Below are positions 1 through 9,007 of a stretch of DNA of 64,000 bases, one piece after another. Each line of letters opens with the position of its first letter. Position 1 is the first letter of the stretch. The notes under the pieces were generated by a model. It saw nothing but the letters and a program-made list of their open reading frames with translations. It did not search any database and was not told the DNA's origin. Origin of the DNA: Gemmata sp. (lineage in GTDB: Bacteria; Planctomycetota; Planctomycetia; Gemmatales; Gemmataceae); the NCBI GenBank assembly GCA_025055115.1, contig JANWYJ010000021.1, forward strand, positions 62,001-126,000, read 5' to 3'. Both the position numbers and the translations under genes were made by a program.

Positions 1-2
1 AG

Positions 3-437
3 GTCCGCCGGCAGGTCCAAACCCCGATTATGCTCGACGAATCGCTCTGTGGCCGTATCGACGCGGAGCGGGCCGTGCAAGGGGGGTGGTGCGATCTGTT
101 CAATATCCGGCTTTCCAAATGCGGCGGCTTCATTCCGAGTTTACGCTTGGCCCAATTCGCCCAACGACATCATCTGGGCTATCAGTTGGGCTGCCAAGTG
201 GGCGAAACCGCGATTCTTTCAGCAGCCGGGCGCCATTTTGCCACCAGTGTCACGGGAATACGCTATCGGGAAGGTAGCTACGACCGGCATTTGGTGTGGG
301 AACCCCTTTCGGTCGAAGACCTGACGTTCGGGCGCGGGGGGCGCGCCCGCGCCCTCGTCGGCAGCGGACTGGGGTTCACCCTCGACCCAGCCCGGCTCGA
401 CTGGCTGACAGTCCGCAAAGAAACCCTTCTGGAATGA
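3..437 (+). CDS. Enolase-superfamily enzyme (mandelate racemase/muconate lactonizing type), C-terminal part
   Basis: The reading frame is open from the left edge, so only the C-terminal ~144 residues are present. The stretch PIMLDESL carries the metal-binding Glu/Asp region of the enolase-superfamily barrel, and FNIRLSKCGG resembles the next barrel strand of dipeptide epimerases and o-succinylbenzoate synthases. Later residues (GCQVGETAILSAAGRHFA) fit the conserved C-terminal barrel segment of that group. The superfamily abstracts a proton alpha to a carboxylate. The substrate cannot be told from this fragment, but dipeptide epimerase or o-succinylbenzoate synthase are the likeliest. The stop codon lies inside a short direct repeat, described separately. 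Confidence 0.75.
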   Translation, partial: VRRQVQTPIMLDESLCGRIDAERAVQGGWCDLFNIRLSKCGGFIPSLRLAQFAQRHHLGYQLGCQVGETAILSAAGRHFATSVTGIRYREGSYDRHLVWEPLSVEDLTFGRGGRARALVGSGLGFTLDPARLDWLTVRKETLLE

Positions 438-462
438 CCCAACGACCCCCCCTCTGGAATGA
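428..462. repeat. 10-bp direct repeat spanning a stop codon
   Basis: TCTGGAATGA occurs at 428-437, ending with the TGA stop of the upstream gene, and again at 453-462. The period is 25 bp. It is short, so by itself only weak evidence, but it matches the stop-linked duplications elsewhere in the window. Confidence 0.55.
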
Positions 463-560
463 TCACAGCCAACAACCAATATTCTCCCGTGAGCTGATAA
501 TTTCGGCCTCACCTGAAAGACTGAGACCGTCTCCGCCCTCACCGCGACACACTCCTCACC

Positions 561-1394
561 ATGCCGGTATTGGCCCAGTTTCGTGCGTCCGATGGCTATC
601 GGTTCTACTACCGCCACTATCCGGCGGATGGTCGGCCGAAGGCGCGGTTGGTCTTCATCCATGGGATTCGCAGCCACGGCGAGTGGTATACCCGTTCGTG
701 TGAAAAGTTCGCTCACGCGGGTTACGAGGTCGATTTTCTGGATCGCCGGGGGGCCGGCCTGAACACAGCATATCGGGGGGATACCCCAGCTTTTCGTCGC
801 CTACTCGATGATATCGCTGAGTTCATTCAGCAGCGACGGGCCGAACGCGGTTGGTTGCCGATGTTTGTGGGCGGCATCTCGTGGGGGGGGAAGCTGGCCG
901 TCGGGTTGCCCTATCGCCGACCGAATCTTGTGGACGGTCTGATTCTGCTGTGCCCGGGCTTGGTGCCGCGAATCGCCCCGCCATGGGGCCGGCGGATGCG
1001 GATTGCGTTAGCTCGTGTGTTACGGCCGTGGAAGTTTTTTCCCATTCCGCTCAATGAACCCGAGCTATTCACCGCCTCCGATGTGTGGCAGCGGTATATC
1101 GCTGACGATGTGCGCGGGCTGCGCGAGGCCACCGCCCGGTTTCTCTTCAGCAGTTTTGCTCTGGATATTTATCTGCAACGAGCTGCTCGACGTGTCACCG
1201 TGCCAACACTGTTGCTGTTGGCTGAAGAGGATCGCATTATCGATAATTCTCAAACGGCCGCATTTGTGCAGCGATTTCCCGGCCCGGTGCACATCTGCAC
1301 CTATCCCAACGCCCATCACACCCTGGAATTCGAAGATGCCCAACACCCGTGGTTGGCTGATACCTTGAACTGGTTGGAAAGCCAATTGGCCTAA
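561..1394 (+). CDS. Alpha/beta hydrolase (serine aminopeptidase S33 / monoacylglycerol lipase-like)
   Basis: The 277-residue protein has the single-domain alpha/beta-hydrolase layout. The oxyanion-side motif FIHGIRSHGEW is near residues 32-42. The nucleophile elbow GISWG puts the catalytic Ser at 107, the acid in AEED is Asp224, and the His in NAHHT is 252 or 253. Length and motif order match lysophospholipase/monoacylglycerol lipase-like hydrolases. No signal peptide is visible, so it is probably cytosolic. There is no strong Shine-Dalgarno sequence before the ATG at 561, but the similarity begins at once (RASDGYRFYYRHY), which supports this start. It stands alone between the partial enolase-family gene and an opposite-strand mini-gene. 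The substrate is unknown. Confidence 0.85.
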   Translation: MPVLAQFRASDGYRFYYRHYPADGRPKARLVFIHGIRSHGEWYTRSCEKFAHAGYEVDFLDRRGAGLNTAYRGDTPAFRRLLDDIAEFIQQRRAERGWLPMFVGGISWGGKLAVGLPYRRPNLVDGLILLCPGLVPRIAPPWGRRMRIALARVLRPWKFFPIPLNEPELFTASDVWQRYIADDVRGLREATARFLFSSFALDIYLQRAARRVTVPTLLLLAEEDRIIDNSQTAAFVQRFPGPVHICTYPNAHHTLEFEDAQHPWLADTLNWLESQLA

Positions 1395-1565
1395 CATTCC
1401 GAGGCTGATTGGCTCAATACGAGTGAGAAACAACGCCGCGCCGATAGCTCGGGGTGCGGAAACCGTAGCGACAGCTCAGCCACCAACGCGCGTGCCTCAG
1501 CATCCACCAAGACCAGAAGCCGACGGCTCGGCGTGCAAAAACCGCGGCGGCAGGGGCATGCGTGA

Positions 1566-1742
1566 CTACCGGAAGGAAATCGTGAGAATGCCAGCGGCGA
1601 TCACTATCAAGCCGGCAATCAGGAACCACAGAGGTAACAGCGACCGTTGCTGCCGGGCAGCTTCGCGGGCGTGAACTTGTAATTCGTGCTTGTGCTTTTT
1701 GCGTGCTAACTCATGGTGCTGTTTTTTGGCACTGTGGTTCAT
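1566..1742 (-). CDS. Small tail-anchored membrane protein, unknown function
   Basis: This 58-residue protein has an N-terminal half rich in His, Lys and Arg (MNHSAKKQHHELARKKHKHE) followed by one hydrophobic segment, about residues 36-55 (PLWFLIAGLIVIAAGILTIS), at the C terminus. That is the layout of a small single-pass protein with a basic cytoplasmic head. The ATG at 1742 is chosen because GGAGG lies 5 nt upstream; the frame stays open further upstream without a comparable site. I do not recognise a family. The His/Lys-rich head might bind metal or nucleic acid, but nothing more can be supported. Confidence 0.6.
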   Translation of the reverse strand: MNHSAKKQHHELARKKHKHELQVHAREAARQQRSLLPLWFLIAGLIVIAAGILTISFR

Positions 1743-1880
1743 GGCAACCTCCACGATAAGCCGCTGCGCGTGCCGGTGGGGAGGAAGTGAGCACGACGCG
1801 GTGAGCGGCCCAGAAGGTAAATCCAATCTACCGCAAGTCTTGGCCGATTCCCAGCTTCAATTCTCTGGGCTTTGGGGACT

Positions 1881-1942
1881 ACGGCGGGGGAATCCCCAAG
1901 CCGATCGGTTAAGAGCCACGGCGGGGGAATTCCCAAGCCGAG
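1881..1942. repeat. 25-bp direct repeat downstream of the SDR gene
   Basis: Two copies (1881-1905 and 1918-1942, 23 of 25 positions identical, period 37) contain the imperfect palindrome GGGGGAATCCCC / GGGGGAATTCCC. They start about 35 bp beyond the stop of the minus-strand SDR gene. Confidence 0.7.
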
Positions 1943-1975
1943 TGGCCACGACACTCAGCCCCAAGGGATGCTATC

Positions 1976-2767
1976 CTAGAGGCTATCGCCACGGCCGCGT
2001 TGGGACCACCACGGCAGGAACAAGCCGCCATCGACGTGTAAGATCGTCCCGGTGATATAGTCAGACCCTGGTTCGGCCAAAAAGAGCACGGCGCGGGCAA
2101 TTTCGTCGGCGGTGGCTAGCCGACCCCAGGGCAGCGTGGCCCCGGCCTTCTGAATCACTTCCTCCGAGAAGAATTTGCGCTCACCGGGGGTGTCGGTCCA
2201 ACCGGGATACACGGCATTGACGCGAATCTTATGGGGCAGTAGCTCGGTCGCGGCCGTGCGCATCATCTGATCGAGCGCGGCTTTGGCCATGTTGTAGGCC
2301 ATGCAGTTGGGAAAGGCGATTTGCGCATGCGGACTGCTCACGATGATGACCGAGCCGCCTTGGCCCTGCTGGACCATGTGACGACATGTGGCTCGTAAGG
2401 CGTAAAAGGCTCCCCACAGGCTGACGTCGAAGGTTTTGCGGAAGCCTTCCATGTTCGCGGTCAAAAATGGTTCGCGGTCGCTATAAACCGCGGACGATAC
2501 AAAAACATCGATGCGTCCTAACTGGGTGACCGTATCGGCGACCATCTGTTCCACCGCGGCCTGGTCAGAAATATCGACGCGCCACAGAAGGGCGCGACGG
2601 CCGCGTTGTTCGATCTCCCGAGCCGCGGATTCCGCCCCGTCCGGCATCGTCAGGTAGTTGAGTGCAACGTCGGCTCCGGCGTCGGCCAACTGGATAGCAC
2701 AGGCCCGGCCAATGCCCGACGAAGCCCCCGTGACCAGCGCGACCTTGCCCGCAAGTGTCTTGACCAT
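1976..2767 (-). CDS. Short-chain dehydrogenase/reductase (SDR)
   Basis: The 263-residue classical SDR has the NAD(P)-binding TGASSGIG motif at residues 13-20 and the catalytic YNMAK (Tyr158, Lys162) with an upstream Ser at 144/145. A C-terminal substrate-loop region ends in TGTILHVDGG, as in 3-oxoacyl-ACP reductase and glucose-dehydrogenase-like SDRs. The usual NNAG stabilising motif after beta-4 is replaced by VSSAV (residues 90-94), which is atypical. The ATG at 2767 is chosen over one 57 nt upstream because GGGAG sits 8 nt before it and the Rossmann strand begins right after. Substrate and cofactor preference are not evident. The gene is monocistronic, downstream of the FHA gene on the same strand. 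Confidence 0.88.
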   Translation of the reverse strand: MVKTLAGKVALVTGASSGIGRACAIQLADAGADVALNYLTMPDGAESAAREIEQRGRRALLWRVDISDQAAVEQMVADTVTQLGRIDVFVSSAVYSDREPFLTANMEGFRKTFDVSLWGAFYALRATCRHMVQQGQGGSVIIVSSPHAQIAFPNCMAYNMAKAALDQMMRTAATELLPHKIRVNAVYPGWTDTPGERKFFSEEVIQKAGATLPWGRLATADEIARAVLFLAEPGSDYITGTILHVDGGLFLPWWSQRGRGDSL

Positions 2768-2803
2768 CGTGCGTTCTCCCAACGAAACGGCCCACCCCAT
2801 CGA

Positions 2804-2860
2804 CCAGGTGGGCCGGTGATTCATCGCGTCTTCCAGGTGGGCCGGAGATCCATCGCGTCT
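2804..2860. repeat. 28-bp tandem repeat upstream of the SDR gene
   Basis: Two near-identical 28-bp units (2804-2831 and 2833-2860, 25 of 28 identical, one spacer base) begin with CCAGGTGGGCCGG and end with CATCGCGTCT. They lie 37-93 bp upstream of the SDR start. They could be a duplicated operator or simply another intergenic microduplication. Confidence 0.7.
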
Positions 2861-2913
2861 ACGCCGCCACCGGGCGGGGCGTTGTCAATAGCGACGCAGG
2901 GAATGCCGTTTGG

Positions 2914-3327
2914 TTACTTGCGTCCTTGCTGGGGGGGCCGCTTCGGCTTCTCCAAACCCGCTTTCTCCAAAAGCGATTGACCGAAGGGATTCTCTTCTTC
3001 CTCAAACACTTCGTCCAGCTTGGTTCCGGGTGAGATTTGATAGTGAATGATGTATTTGTGTTTCGCGATGTCGATTTCATCCCCCGGCCGCAATGGCCGC
3101 CGCAGCGTTCGCTCCCCGTTAACCTTAATGCCATTGGTACTGTTCAAATCGCGAATGTGCCAGACGCCATTGCGCAACGACAGCTCACAATGCGTCCCCG
3201 AGATATTCTGAAATTTCAGGCAGATATCGCACGACTCCCGGCGACCGATGGTCATCACTTCACTCACCAGGGGAATGGCATCACCGCCTCCCACAGGGAC
3301 CAATTCACCCAAGTAACCGTTTGTCAT
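2914..3327 (-). CDS. FHA domain protein
   Basis: The 137-residue protein consists of one forkhead-associated domain (about residues 5-97) and a charged tail. The phosphothreonine-binding signature residues are visible: GR at 28-29, SGTH at 43-46 and STNGIKVNG at 63-71. FHA domains bind phosphothreonine peptides, usually substrates of Ser/Thr kinases, which are numerous in planctomycetes. The tail, from residue 105, is Glu/Lys/Pro-rich and probably disordered. The start has GAGG 8 nt upstream. No kinase or phosphatase is adjacent; the only signalling phosphatase in the window is the CBS-SpoIIE protein far away. The binding partner is unknown. Confidence 0.9.
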   Translation of the reverse strand: MTNGYLGELVPVGGGDAIPLVSEVMTIGRRESCDICLKFQNISGTHCELSLRNGVWHIRDLNSTNGIKVNGERTLRRPLRPGDEIDIAKHKYIIHYQISPGTKLDEVFEEEENPFGQSLLEKAGLEKPKRPPQQGRK

Positions 3328-3452
3328 CGGCTCAACCTCGTGGTATCGACACGTCGAACAACAGCGATGATATGATGGCGCTCCAGGGCACCTTACTTAT
3401 CCTAACTCCTCATCCGTCAGATGCTAGTGGCTTGGCGGAATTCCTGCGGGAT

Positions 3453-3496
3453 CAAAAAAAGTGTTGCAGGAATCGGTCGCCAGATTCCTGCAACAC
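3453..3496 (-). terminator. Rho-independent terminator for the secreted Pro-rich gene
   Basis: Perfect 14-bp inverted repeat (3461-3474 with 3483-3496; arm GTGTTGCAGGAATC) with an 8-nt loop. On the minus strand it is followed by seven T (positions 3460-3454). It sits about 30 bp beyond the stop of the minus-strand gene ending at 3524. Confidence 0.9.
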
Positions 3497-3523
3497 CGGG
3501 TAGAGATGGTCAATTTTTGAACA

Positions 3524-3943
3524 CTATTTGCTCGGCGGGGCCGGTGGTGGTGGAGGAACGTTGGGCTGCCCACCGGGGGGCGTCATCGGTGGCGGGAAGT
3601 AGGGATTGACAGGGAAATGGCCCGTCAGCGGCGGAGCATGAAACGGACCGCTGATCGGTGCCGGAGTTAGAAAATGCCCGTCGTAGGGCCAATACTGATA
3701 CCACGGTGCGGCTTGGAAGACCGGCAAATTGGGCTTGTGGAGCAAATGGAAGTTCTGCAAGCGTGCCCGCAATTGCGGAAAGCGTGGCCCTTGTTGCGGT
3801 TCATGATGAAAATGGGAGGCGATAGCCCGGGCCAAGGTTGATGGGGCGGGGCTATACGGATCGTTGGCGGACGCCCGATTCGTGAGGGCCACAAGCCCCA
3901 TCCCCACAGCCGTCATCACCAGAAAAGAGCGATAGAGTTTCAT
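3524..3943 (-). CDS. Secreted proline-rich protein, unknown function
   Basis: The 139-residue protein starts with a clear signal peptide (MKLYRSFLVMTAVGMGLVAL, cleavage probably after TNRASA). The mature part carries His/Pro-rich segments and ends in a Pro-rich run (PPPPPAPPSK). The start at 3943 is chosen because AAGGA lies 9 nt upstream and the signal peptide begins there. No known domain is recognised. The downstream terminator is strong. It is next to another secreted low-complexity gene on the same strand (4062-4751), and the pair may encode envelope or matrix proteins. This is inferred only from signal peptides and composition. Confidence 0.7.
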   Translation of the reverse strand: MKLYRSFLVMTAVGMGLVALTNRASANDPYSPAPSTLARAIASHFHHEPQQGPRFPQLRARLQNFHLLHKPNLPVFQAAPWYQYWPYDGHFLTPAPISGPFHAPPLTGHFPVNPYFPPPMTPPGGQPNVPPPPPAPPSK

Positions 3944-4061
3944 CTCGGTGTGTCCTTTCCTTGAAATCTCGATGCACCTCCGTGTGAGTCGCACCGAGTG
4001 ACCAGAGGGTGGCATCGCTCGGGGACACGTTCCCTTCACGATGCGATGGTGAAAGTCCGAA

Positions 4062-4751
4062 CTATTTGGTACCCGCGGTGGGAATTACGTCCCAGGTCGG
4101 GTCGAGGGTCGGGGTGTTTGCGTAAAAGACCGCGGATTGTGTCGGTGTGCCAATACCTGAATAGCGAGCCAGAGCATCACCGGTCGGCTCCGTGGGAGTC
4201 GCCACGGCCACTCCGCCACAACTGAAGCACCCAGGGCGCAGGTGCTGGCCAAACCCACCACGCAACCACACATGGCCGCGGAACCATCCACCATGCAACC
4301 AGGATGCATGCCAGAAACCACAACTGTTGCAGCCGAAACGCGGAAACAGGTTGGGCCAATACCACCCACGACGGGCGAACCCACCACCGAAATGGCTGCC
4401 CAGTCCGTCTTTCCAGCCGTATAGATTGTCGCCGGTGGGTTTTTCCTTCAGCTTGTGGCTCGGATAGGTGGGCGGAACATACGTTCCCCAATCGCGGTAG
4501 GGATCGCCGTAGAAGAACGGATCGTAACGCAGGTACTCATCCCATGGTCCATACGGCTTGAAGGGATAATAGCCGTAATAAGGCCCATAGTTGAAGAGCG
4601 GGCCGTTTTGATGCAAGTTCGCAAACAAGCGAAGGCAGATACCCCCACACCCAAAACCCCGGCAATCCGGTGGTCCTGCCGCAGGGCTAGGAGGTGTGGG
4701 CACCAGAAACATGGGCACCGCCAAGAAGGCGGTGAGCAAGAGGCGTCTCAT
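4062..4751 (-). CDS. Secreted Tyr/Gly/Trp-rich protein, unknown function
   Basis: The 229-residue product has an N-terminal signal peptide (MRRLLLTAFLAVPMFLVPTP, cleavage near PSPAAG). Next come a Cys/Gly patch (CRGFGCGGICLRLF), a Tyr/Pro-rich part (YGPYYGYYPFKPYGPW), and a Gly/Trp/His/Cys-rich part (residues ~120-190, several GGW/GGF and FGCNSCGFW). AAGGA lies 9 nt before the ATG at 4751, whereas an upstream in-frame Met gives no signal peptide. Small aromatic- and glycine-rich secreted proteins of this sort are common in planctomycetes, but I know no defined function. The paired Cys residues suggest disulphides or metal contact outside the cytoplasm. Confidence 0.65.
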   Translation of the reverse strand: MRRLLLTAFLAVPMFLVPTPPSPAAGPPDCRGFGCGGICLRLFANLHQNGPLFNYGPYYGYYPFKPYGPWDEYLRYDPFFYGDPYRDWGTYVPPTYPSHKLKEKPTGDNLYGWKDGLGSHFGGGFARRGWYWPNLFPRFGCNSCGFWHASWLHGGWFRGHVWLRGGFGQHLRPGCFSCGGVAVATPTEPTGDALARYSGIGTPTQSAVFYANTPTLDPTWDVIPTAGTK

Positions 4752-4919
4752 CGGCGCGAGTCCTTGCGGTGCTGCCCGCCTTGGGCCGAGGCCCGTCCCC
4801 GTCCATGTTGCGGGCAACCAAACTATGGCATGCCCCAGGCCACGATGCCACCCATTCACGCCGAAGATCGGAAAACCGTTCCGTGACGACGAGGAATCTT
4901 AAGAATAACCCTTGCCGGC

Positions 4920-5813
4920 TTACCGACCGGTGCAAGCCGTAGGCTTGCGCTGATATCGCCGTAACGCAACCAGCTCGGCCGGATGTATCCCATACGAGCC
5001 AATGGAGCGCTGGGACGCTGGTCCGTGGCAATCGCTTCCCCCAGTCACCGCGAAACCCCATTGCGACGCCAGCAGCCTCCAAGAAACGCTGGAAGAACGA
5101 CGACCGCGGGGATAGACCGCTTCGATGGCATCCAAGCCGCACGCCCGCAGGCGAAGGAACGACTCTTCCGGCCAATCGGCGGGCGGATGGGCCAACGATG
5201 TCACCCCACCCGCCTCATGAACCAATGCAATGGCCTTTTCGATGGGCAGAAGAGTTTTCGGAAGGACCTGTTTCGCCAGTGGTTGCACATATCGGTGAAA
5301 GGCTTCAGCATAAGACCGGGCTTTGCCACAACGCAACAACAACTGCGCCACATGCCTGCGGCCCAGGCTGGTGCTCGAACGGACCAGCTGTTGCACGCGA
5401 TCCTCCGGCAGACGGATGCCGTTGTGAGCCAATTGGTGAATCCAGTCGTAGAAGCGTTCGCGACGCGATTGTTGGAGACGCGCCAAGGCGGTGTTGAGAC
5501 CGGGGTGATCGTCACGCAGAAAGTAACCGAGGAGGTGAACTTCCCGCTGTTCAAAAACTGTACTGATTTCTACGCCGGGTATCCATGTGACGGCATCGCC
5601 CGCGGCCTGCTGGGCTTCGACCCAACCAGCGAGTGTGTCGTGATCGGTGATGGCCACGGCGGCTAGCCCCAGACGGCGGGCGTGGGCCATCACCTGGCTG
5701 GGCGTGTACTCGCCATCACTGGCCGTGGTGTGAATGTGCAGATCGACCACCCGCGGACGAGCCAACTCGGCCCACTGACCGCATAACCAAGTGAACGGAG
5801 CCTGTCGAGGCAT
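4920..5813 (-). CDS. PHP-domain phosphoesterase (YciV/TrpH-like)
   Basis: The 297-residue protein has the PHP motifs in order: DLHIHTTASDGEYTP near residues 24-38, AITDHDT about 30 residues later, a GVEIS segment, and GGSDCHG near the C terminus. These His/Asp residues form the trinuclear metal site of PHP phosphoesterases. The YciV group, including E. coli RNase AM, removes nucleotides from 3',5'-bisphosphates or 5' RNA ends. The ATG at 5813 is preferred over one at 5825 because AAGGA is 11 nt before the former but directly abuts the latter. It follows nusB by about 15 nt on the same strand and is probably cotranscribed, which fits an RNA-related role. Confidence 0.85.
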   Translation of the reverse strand: MPRQAPFTWLCGQWAELARPRVVDLHIHTTASDGEYTPSQVMAHARRLGLAAVAITDHDTLAGWVEAQQAAGDAVTWIPGVEISTVFEQREVHLLGYFLRDDHPGLNTALARLQQSRRERFYDWIHQLAHNGIRLPEDRVQQLVRSSTSLGRRHVAQLLLRCGKARSYAEAFHRYVQPLAKQVLPKTLLPIEKAIALVHEAGGVTSLAHPPADWPEESFLRLRACGLDAIEAVYPRGRRSSSVSWRLLASQWGFAVTGGSDCHGPASQRSIGSYGIHPAELVALRRYQRKPTACTGR

Positions 5814-5828
5814 CGGGGGAACCATCCT

Positions 5829-6368
5829 TCAGGAGTTGGCCGAGTGCGGATTGTTGACTGTTGGCTCCGGGAGCTGAGCGATAACGGCTGTTTTCGCTGC
5901 GTCGGAAGTTGCGGCGTGCTCCGTGACCGCGACTTCGCCCGACGTGGATATCCGGGGGCTTTTGAGTTGGGCCACCTTATCCAGAATGCCATTGACGAAG
6001 GCAGGTGATTCTTCCGTACCAAACCGCCGAGACAACTCAATCGCTTCGTTGATCACGACTTCCACCGGTTGACCGTTGGGATCGAAGAGTAACTCATAAG
6101 TGCCCAGGCGGAGCACGTTCCGATCGACCGGCATCATCCGGCTCAGCCGCCAGTTGGTCGCGGTTTGGCTCAGCAGTGGATCGATACGGTCTTGGTGCGC
6201 GACCACACCATCGAATAGACCCAGAGCGTACGCGACCATCGCTTCATCCCCCAACAAGCGTTCGCGCGCAAACTCTTCCAGCGCCGCGCGGGGAACGGGG
6301 GTCGGGTTCTGATCCCATTGGAACAGCAATTGCAAGACCACTTCACGAGCACGCGAACGACGAACCAT
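5829..6368 (-). CDS. nusB: Transcription antitermination factor NusB
   Basis: The 179-residue protein begins with the NusB-typical RRSRAREVVLQLLFQWD, and contains MMPVDRNVLRLGTYELLF and VVINEAIELSRRFGTEESPAFVNGILDKVA, the conserved second half of the NusB helical fold. NusB binds boxA RNA with NusE (ribosomal protein S10) during rRNA antitermination. The family is usually 130-160 residues. The extra ~35 C-terminal residues (from about 145) are Thr/Ala-rich and probably disordered. The ATG at 6368 is preferred; a TTG three codons upstream is possible. It forms an operon with the downstream PHP phosphoesterase gene. Confidence 0.93.
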   Translation of the reverse strand: MVRRSRAREVVLQLLFQWDQNPTPVPRAALEEFARERLLGDEAMVAYALGLFDGVVAHQDRIDPLLSQTATNWRLSRMMPVDRNVLRLGTYELLFDPNGQPVEVVINEAIELSRRFGTEESPAFVNGILDKVAQLKSPRISTSGEVAVTEHAATSDAAKTAVIAQLPEPTVNNPHSANS

Positions 6369-6485
6369 AGCTCCCAAGCCTTCAACGTGCGGATACTTTC
6401 ATGCTAGTAGCTTTCCCCCCACGGGGAGATACAACGGAAGTATTCCGGGAAGGAATTTCGCCGAGAGTAGGGGATACGGGCTGGT

Positions 6486-7478
6486 ATGTCACGTTTTCGG
6501 GTTGTTATTGCCGATTTCATTACCGATGCCATGCTCCCAGAGCGGGAAATTTTAGGCGATGTGGCCGAGATTGTCTCGCTGGGGGCCAGTCGCGAAGAGG
6601 AACTTTGCGGCCATGTCGAAAACGCCGATGCCCTGATGATCTACCACAACATCGCGATTTCGGAACGGACCATTTCTCAGCTGCGCCAGTGCAAACTGAT
6701 TATTCGCTGTGGGGTGGGGTTCGATAATGTCGCTTGTGCCGCGGCGCGGGCTTGCGGCATTCCGGTGGCCAATGTGCCAGATTACGGCACGGAAGAAGTC
6801 GCCGATTCCGCCATCGGGCTGATGTTGGCCCTGACCCGGGGCATCGCCCTGTTGAATCGTCGTTTGCAGCGGCACGCCGGAGAGTGGAGCTACATGCAGG
6901 CCGTTCCACTGTCGCGGTTGCGTGGGCGGGCATTTGGTATCATTGGTCTGGGGCGTATCGGTACGGCAGCGGCTTTGCGCGCCCAAGCGTTGGGTATGGA
7001 TGTCGTCTTTTACGATCCGTATGTGCGCGATGGGTACGATAAGGCTCTGGGCATTCGCCGCGTGGAGACACTCGAAGAATTGTGGCCGCAAGTCTTTGTG
7101 CTAAGCCTCCATTGCCCACTGACCGAGGAAACGCGGCATATCGTCGATGCCCGGGCATTAGCCGCAATGCCGCGCGGTTGCTACTTGGTGAACACGTCCC
7201 GCGGGGCCACGGTCGACACGGCGGCCATACCGGATGCCATCCGGCGGGGCCATTTGGCGGGAGCTGGCATCGATGTGCTGCCCAGCGAACCGCCCCCACC
7301 CGATGATCCGTTGGTGGTCGCCTGGCGCGACCCGAACGATCCCTGCCACGATCGCGTCATCCTCAATCCTCACGCGGCTTTCTATTCGGAGGAAGGCCTG
7401 CTCGAGATTCGCGTCAAAGCGGCGCGAACGGTGCGCCGGGCATTGTTGGGTGAACCGATCCGCAATGTCGTTAACTGA
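6486..7478 (+). CDS. D-isomer-specific 2-hydroxyacid dehydrogenase, CtBP-like
   Basis: The 330-residue protein has the two-domain 2-hydroxyacid dehydrogenase layout. The NAD-binding GLGRIG is at 154-159. The catalytic trio is Arg239 in NTSRG, Glu268 in LPSEPP and His296 in NPHAAFYS. The segment CGVGFDNV and the NPHAAFYS ending resemble the C-terminal-binding-protein-like bacterial branch more than phosphoglycerate dehydrogenase, and no ACT or ASB domain is present. The enzyme probably reduces a 2-keto acid with NADH; the substrate is unknown. The gene stands alone, 108 bp before asnS. Confidence 0.88.
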   Translation: MSRFRVVIADFITDAMLPEREILGDVAEIVSLGASREEELCGHVENADALMIYHNIAISERTISQLRQCKLIIRCGVGFDNVACAAARACGIPVANVPDYGTEEVADSAIGLMLALTRGIALLNRRLQRHAGEWSYMQAVPLSRLRGRAFGIIGLGRIGTAAALRAQALGMDVVFYDPYVRDGYDKALGIRRVETLEELWPQVFVLSLHCPLTEETRHIVDARALAAMPRGCYLVNTSRGATVDTAAIPDAIRRGHLAGAGIDVLPSEPPPPDDPLVVAWRDPNDPCHDRVILNPHAAFYSEEGLLEIRVKAARTVRRALLGEPIRNVVN

Positions 7479-7586
7479 TTTTGTGCTCATAAATGTACTT
7501 AAGTTCATATTGCATCGGAACTTACGCTAAGACTCTCGCCCCAACGGTGAGCCAGTTGGGGTAGATTCCCCACGAGGAGTGCAGTC

Positions 7587-8984
7587 ATGGAAAAGATCAC
7601 AGTAGCCGCGGCGCGGAAACCCGAGTCGATTGGCAAGGTGGTGAAACTCCAAGGTTGGGTGCGGACCCGCCGCGATTCCAAAGGGGGATTCAGTTTTATC
7701 GAACTCAACGATGGTTCGTGCCAAGGTAACGTACAGATCATCGCGGCGGCGGAGTTGCCCAACTACGAATCGGTGGTGAAGCATTTGCACACCGGAGCCA
7801 GTGTGACCATTGAGGGGGAAGTGAAGGCGTCTCCAGCGGCCAAGCAGCCCACGGAGGTACACGCCCAGCGCGTGGAGCTGATCGGCGATGCCGACCCCGA
7901 AACGTATCCGCTGCAGAAGAAAGGGCATAGTTTCGAGTTTCTCCGAGAGATTGCCCACCTCCGCCCACGGACCAATACCTTTGGCGCAGTCACACGCCTG
8001 CGGCATCAGGTGTCGATGTCGATTCATCAGTTCTTTCATGAACGTGGTTTCTATTACATTCATACGCCTATTATTACGTCTAGCGATTGTGAGGGAGCCG
8101 GTGCGCTGTTCCGGGTCACCACGCTCGATCCCGAGGCCATTCCGAAAGTGAACGGCCAAGTGGACTACACCCAGGATTTCTTTGGCAAGCCGGCGTATCT
8201 GACGGTCAGTGGGCAGTTGCAGGGCGAGGCGTACGCTTGTGCGCTTGGGAAGATTTACACATTTGGCCCGACGTTCCGCGCGGAGAATTCCAACACGCCG
8301 CGGCACTTGGCCGAGTTTTGGATGGTCGAACCGGAAATGGCCTTTTATGAGCTGTCCGACAATATGGAGCTGGCGGAAGCCTTCCTCAAACGCATCATTG
8401 CTGATGCCTTGCAGTATTGCGGGGAAGACTTGAAGTTCTTTGCGGAACGACTTGAGAACAACCAGGGGCTATTCGACAAGCTGGAAAACGTACTGAACAA
8501 GCCGTTCCAGCGGTTGCCCTATACCGAAGCGGTCGACATCCTGCTGCGCAGTGGCCGGTCGTGGGAGTTTCCGGTCGCCTGGGGTAACGACTTGCAAAGC
8601 GAGCATGAACGCTATCTGGCCGAGCAACACTTCCGCTGCCCGGTGATTCTTTACGATTACCCGCGGACGCTCAAACCCTTCTACATGAAAGTGAATGACG
8701 ATGGCCGAACCGTCCGCGCGATGGATGTTCTGGTTCCGGGGGTAGGTGAGATCATTGGCGGCAGCCAACGCGAGGATCGGCTCGACATTCTCGAACAACG
8801 GATGCAGGAGCAGGGGCTGAACCCCGAGGGTTATCAGTGGTACTGTGATTTGCGGCGGTATGGGACGGTGCCGCACAGCGGTTTCGGACTGGGGCTGGAG
8901 CGGACCATCTTGTTCCTCAGTGGTTTATCGAACATTCGTGATGTGATTCCTTTCCCACGAACTCCGGGCCATGCGGCGTTTTAG
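7587..8984 (+). CDS. asnS: Asparagine-tRNA ligase
   Basis: The 465 residues match the usual bacterial AsnRS length. The N-terminal OB-fold anticodon-binding domain ([19 protein letters not shown]) is followed by the class II core. Motif 2 is seen as [22 protein letters not shown], with the AsnRS/AspRS loop, and motif 3 as [28 protein letters not shown]. It charges tRNA(Asn) with asparagine using ATP in the cytosol. Its presence implies a direct route to Asn-tRNA(Asn), although a GatCAB route could coexist. GAGGAG precedes the ATG by 8 nt. AsnRS rather than AspRS is indicated by the short length and lack of the bacterial AspRS insertion domain. Confidence 0.95.
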   Translation: MEKITVAAARKPESIGKVVKLQGWVRTRRDSKGGFSFIELNDGSCQGNVQIIAAAELPNYESVVKHLHTGASVTIEGEVKASPAAKQPTEVHAQRVELIGDADPETYPLQKKGHSFEFLREIAHLRPRTNTFGAVTRLRHQVSMSIHQFFHERGFYYIHTPIITSSDCEGAGALFRVTTLDPEAIPKVNGQVDYTQDFFGKPAYLTVSGQLQGEAYACALGKIYTFGPTFRAENSNTPRHLAEFWMVEPEMAFYELSDNMELAEAFLKRIIADALQYCGEDLKFFAERLENNQGLFDKLENVLNKPFQRLPYTEAVDILLRSGRSWEFPVAWGNDLQSEHERYLAEQHFRCPVILYDYPRTLKPFYMKVNDDGRTVRAMDVLVPGVGEIIGGSQREDRLDILEQRMQEQGLNPEGYQWYCDLRRYGTVPHSGFGLGLERTILFLSGLSNIRDVIPFPRTPGHAAF

Positions 8985-9007
8985 GGGAACCGGGCTACAA
9001 TGGATTT